Shown piece by piece: positions 5,100 to 6,223 of a DNA stretch of 6,223 nucleotides; the first letter of the stretch is position 1, and every line of letters starts with the position of its first letter. Made by a program: the position numbers and the translations under genes. The DNA lies in NCBI GenBank assembly GCA_029256665.1, contig JAQSXN010000252.1, positions 1 to 6,223 of the forward strand, in the 5' to 3' direction. The notes beneath the pieces are model-generated. The model was not told the origin of the DNA. It made no database searches and saw only the letters and a program-made list of their open reading frames with translations. The stretch is from Paenibacillus sp. (lineage in GTDB: Bacteria > Bacillota > Bacilli > Paenibacillales > Paenibacillaceae).

Positions 5100-5124
5100 A
5101 ATAGTGTGAAAAGGGGCTGATCGC

Positions 5125-6223
5125 ATGCTGCTTCGTTCCTTATTGGAAGAGCTGGACTATGTCGCCCTGCAGGGCGGACTAGACGCCGACATTACGTCAA
5201 TTTCCTTCGACTCCCGCGAGGCAACGAGCGATGGCTTGTTCGTCGCGGTCTCGGGTTTCACCGTCGACGGGCATACTTATGCGGCCAACGCCGCGGCAAG
5301 CGGCGCCGCCGCGATTCTCGTCGAGCGCGACATTCCGCTAGAGAGCATACCCGCTACGGTCGCGGTGATCAAGACCGCGGATACGCGCAAAGCGCTAGCC
5401 CTTGTATCCGCGCGGTTCTACGGCAATCCGACGGAGAAGCTGGGCCTGATCGGCATTACGGGCACCAACGGGAAGACGTCGACGACCTATTTTGTGAAAT
5501 CGATAATGGAAGGCATGGGCTCGAGCGTCGGCGTCATCGGCACGATCGGCGCCATGATCGGCGATCAGGCGCTGGCAACGAAGTCGACCACGCCTACGAC
5601 GCCGGAGGCGCTTCATCTGCAGCATATGTTCGCGGACATGGCCGAGTCGGACGTGGACTACTGCGTGATGGAAGTATCCTCGCATGCGCTGAGTCTGCAT
5701 CGTACTACGGCATCCCGCTTCCGCATCGGAGTCTTCACCAACCTGACGCCCGACCATCTGGAGCTCCATCGCACGATGGAGGAGTATTACGAGGCGAAAG
5801 CGATGCTGTTCGACCTGACGAGCGACTTCAACGTGATCAACGTCGATGACGAATACGGGCGGCGGCTTGCGGACAAAGTCCGGCACTATGACGCCAAGCT
5901 TGTCACGTACGGCATCGGGGAAGGCGCGGCTGACGTATTTGCCACGAATATTCATTATGAAGCCGACCATACAACCTATGTGGCGCATACGCCTGCCGGC
6001 ACCGTCGACATTCGCGTGAATTTGCCAGGCTTGATCTACGTGTATAACAGCTTGGCTGCCGTCGCATGCGCATATTGCGAGGGCGTCTCGCTTGCGCGCA
6101 TCGCCACTGGCATTCGAGCCGTTGAACGGATCAAGGGACGGCTCGAGGTCGTCTATCAAGACGAGGACCGCAAGATCGTCGTCGACTTTGCGCATACCGA
6201 GGACAGCCTCGAGAAGGCGCTTG
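5125..6223 (+). CDS. murE: MurE-type Mur ligase (UDP-MurNAc-L-Ala-D-Glu : meso-diaminopimelate ligase), truncated by window edge
   Basis: The 366 visible codons cover the N-terminal UDP-binding domain, the ATPase domain and the start of the C-terminal domain, of about 490 residues expected. The family adds the third peptide residue, meso-diaminopimelate in bacilli, to the cytoplasmic peptidoglycan precursor using ATP. Visible motifs: ITSISFDSRE (23-32); GFTVDGHTYA (44-53); P-loop GITGTNGKTST (110-120) with Lys117; TTPTTPE (155-161); MEVSSHAL (182-189); FTNLTPDHLELH (204-215); and YYEAKAMLF (221-229), where Lys225 is the expected carbamylated lysine. YNSLAA (307-312), GRLE (338-341) and DFAHTEDSL (354-362) follow. 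Compared with usual MurE, FNVYN is IYVYN and DYAHTPDSL is DFAHTEDSL. The DNPR motif that sets diaminopimelate specificity is outside. The ATG has AAGGGG 8 nt upstream (5111-5116). It does not sit beside ftsL, pbpB or murF in this window, so it may be a second MurE copy. Confidence 0.88.
   Translation, partial: MLLRSLLEELDYVALQGGLDADITSISFDSREATSDGLFVAVSGFTVDGHTYAANAAASGAAAILVERDIPLESIPATVAVIKTADTRKALALVSARFYGNPTEKLGLIGITGTNGKTSTTYFVKSIMEGMGSSVGVIGTIGAMIGDQALATKSTTPTTPEALHLQHMFADMAESDVDYCVMEVSSHALSLHRTTASRFRIGVFTNLTPDHLELHRTMEEYYEAKAMLFDLTSDFNVINVDDEYGRRLADKVRHYDAKLVTYGIGEGAADVFATNIHYEADHTTYVAHTPAGTVDIRVNLPGLIYVYNSLAAVACAYCEGVSLARIATGIRAVERIKGRLEVVYQDEDRKIVVDFAHTEDSLEKAL

Larger units (their letters stand above)
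4770..5124. other. 355-nt intergenic region between the spo0E-like gene and murE
   Basis: This AT-rich stretch has no convincing gene. It holds the leader and -10 of the spo0E-like gene, the 0A-like boxes, and an 8-bp inverted repeat AATGGCAA/TTGCCATT (4868-4875 and 4912-4919) enclosing the perfect 0A box. It also has a 6-bp inverted repeat ATCGCA/TGCGAT (4974-4979 and 4994-4999), a TATAAT at 5052-5057 and the murE leader. I looked for the SRP RNA that follows tadA in Bacillus and did not find its conserved GGAAG-type apical motif here. No terminator or riboswitch was recognised. Confidence 0.6.

Noticed and set aside
4770..5124. SRP (small cytoplasmic) RNA gene after tadA, as in Bacillus
   Set aside because: The region is AT-rich and lacks the conserved apical SRP RNA sequence and long complementary ends.
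5395..6195. 266-codon minus-strand open frame opposite murE
   Set aside because: Antisense shadow of a clear MurE coding region with no recognisable motif.

Overview
The window looks like chromosomal DNA from a moderately GC-rich, endospore-forming Firmicute, most plausibly Paenibacillus or a relative such as Cohnella. This rests on three things: a sporulation-kinase-type histidine kinase, a Spo0E-family phosphatase, and strong Shine-Dalgarno sites with frequent GTG/TTG starts. The genus is an inference; no rRNA or other marker is present. I see no mobile element, CRISPR array, tRNA or rRNA.

Left part (1-3916, all genes on the minus strand). Transcription appears to start upstream of a membrane histidine kinase (2066-3886). 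It may continue through a small NAD(P)-binding oxidoreductase (1317-1991) and a RluF-type 23S rRNA pseudouridine synthase (574-1275), ending at a strong intrinsic terminator (511-559). Beyond it lies the 5' part of a secreted serine hydrolase of the beta-lactamase/penicillin-binding family (1-380, running off the left edge). That gene has its own candidate ECF-sigma promoter.

Centre (3887-4099). This divergent intergenic region drives the kinase leftward and tadA rightward. It contains four perfect or one-mismatch DnaA boxes. Three of them lie directly on the predicted tadA promoter, and one of those is also just upstream of the kinase -35. This is the most interesting regulatory signal in the window.

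Right part (4100-6223). tadA encodes the tRNA(Arg) wobble adenosine deaminase. It converges, with only 7 nt between stop codons, on a 65-aa Spo0E-like phosphatase gene. A 355-nt AT-rich gap follows, with candidate promoters and Spo0A-box-like sites. The last gene is the first 366 codons of a MurE-type Mur ligase running off the right edge.

Functionally, a phosphorelay-type kinase (input) and a Spo0E-like phosphatase (drain) flank tadA, so the neighbourhood may carry two opposing inputs to Spo0A. The rest is housekeeping: rRNA and tRNA modification and peptidoglycan synthesis. I do not see a clearly new system. The best leads are the DnaA-box cluster between a kinase and tadA, and a MurE-like ligase sitting outside any visible division/cell-wall gene cluster.
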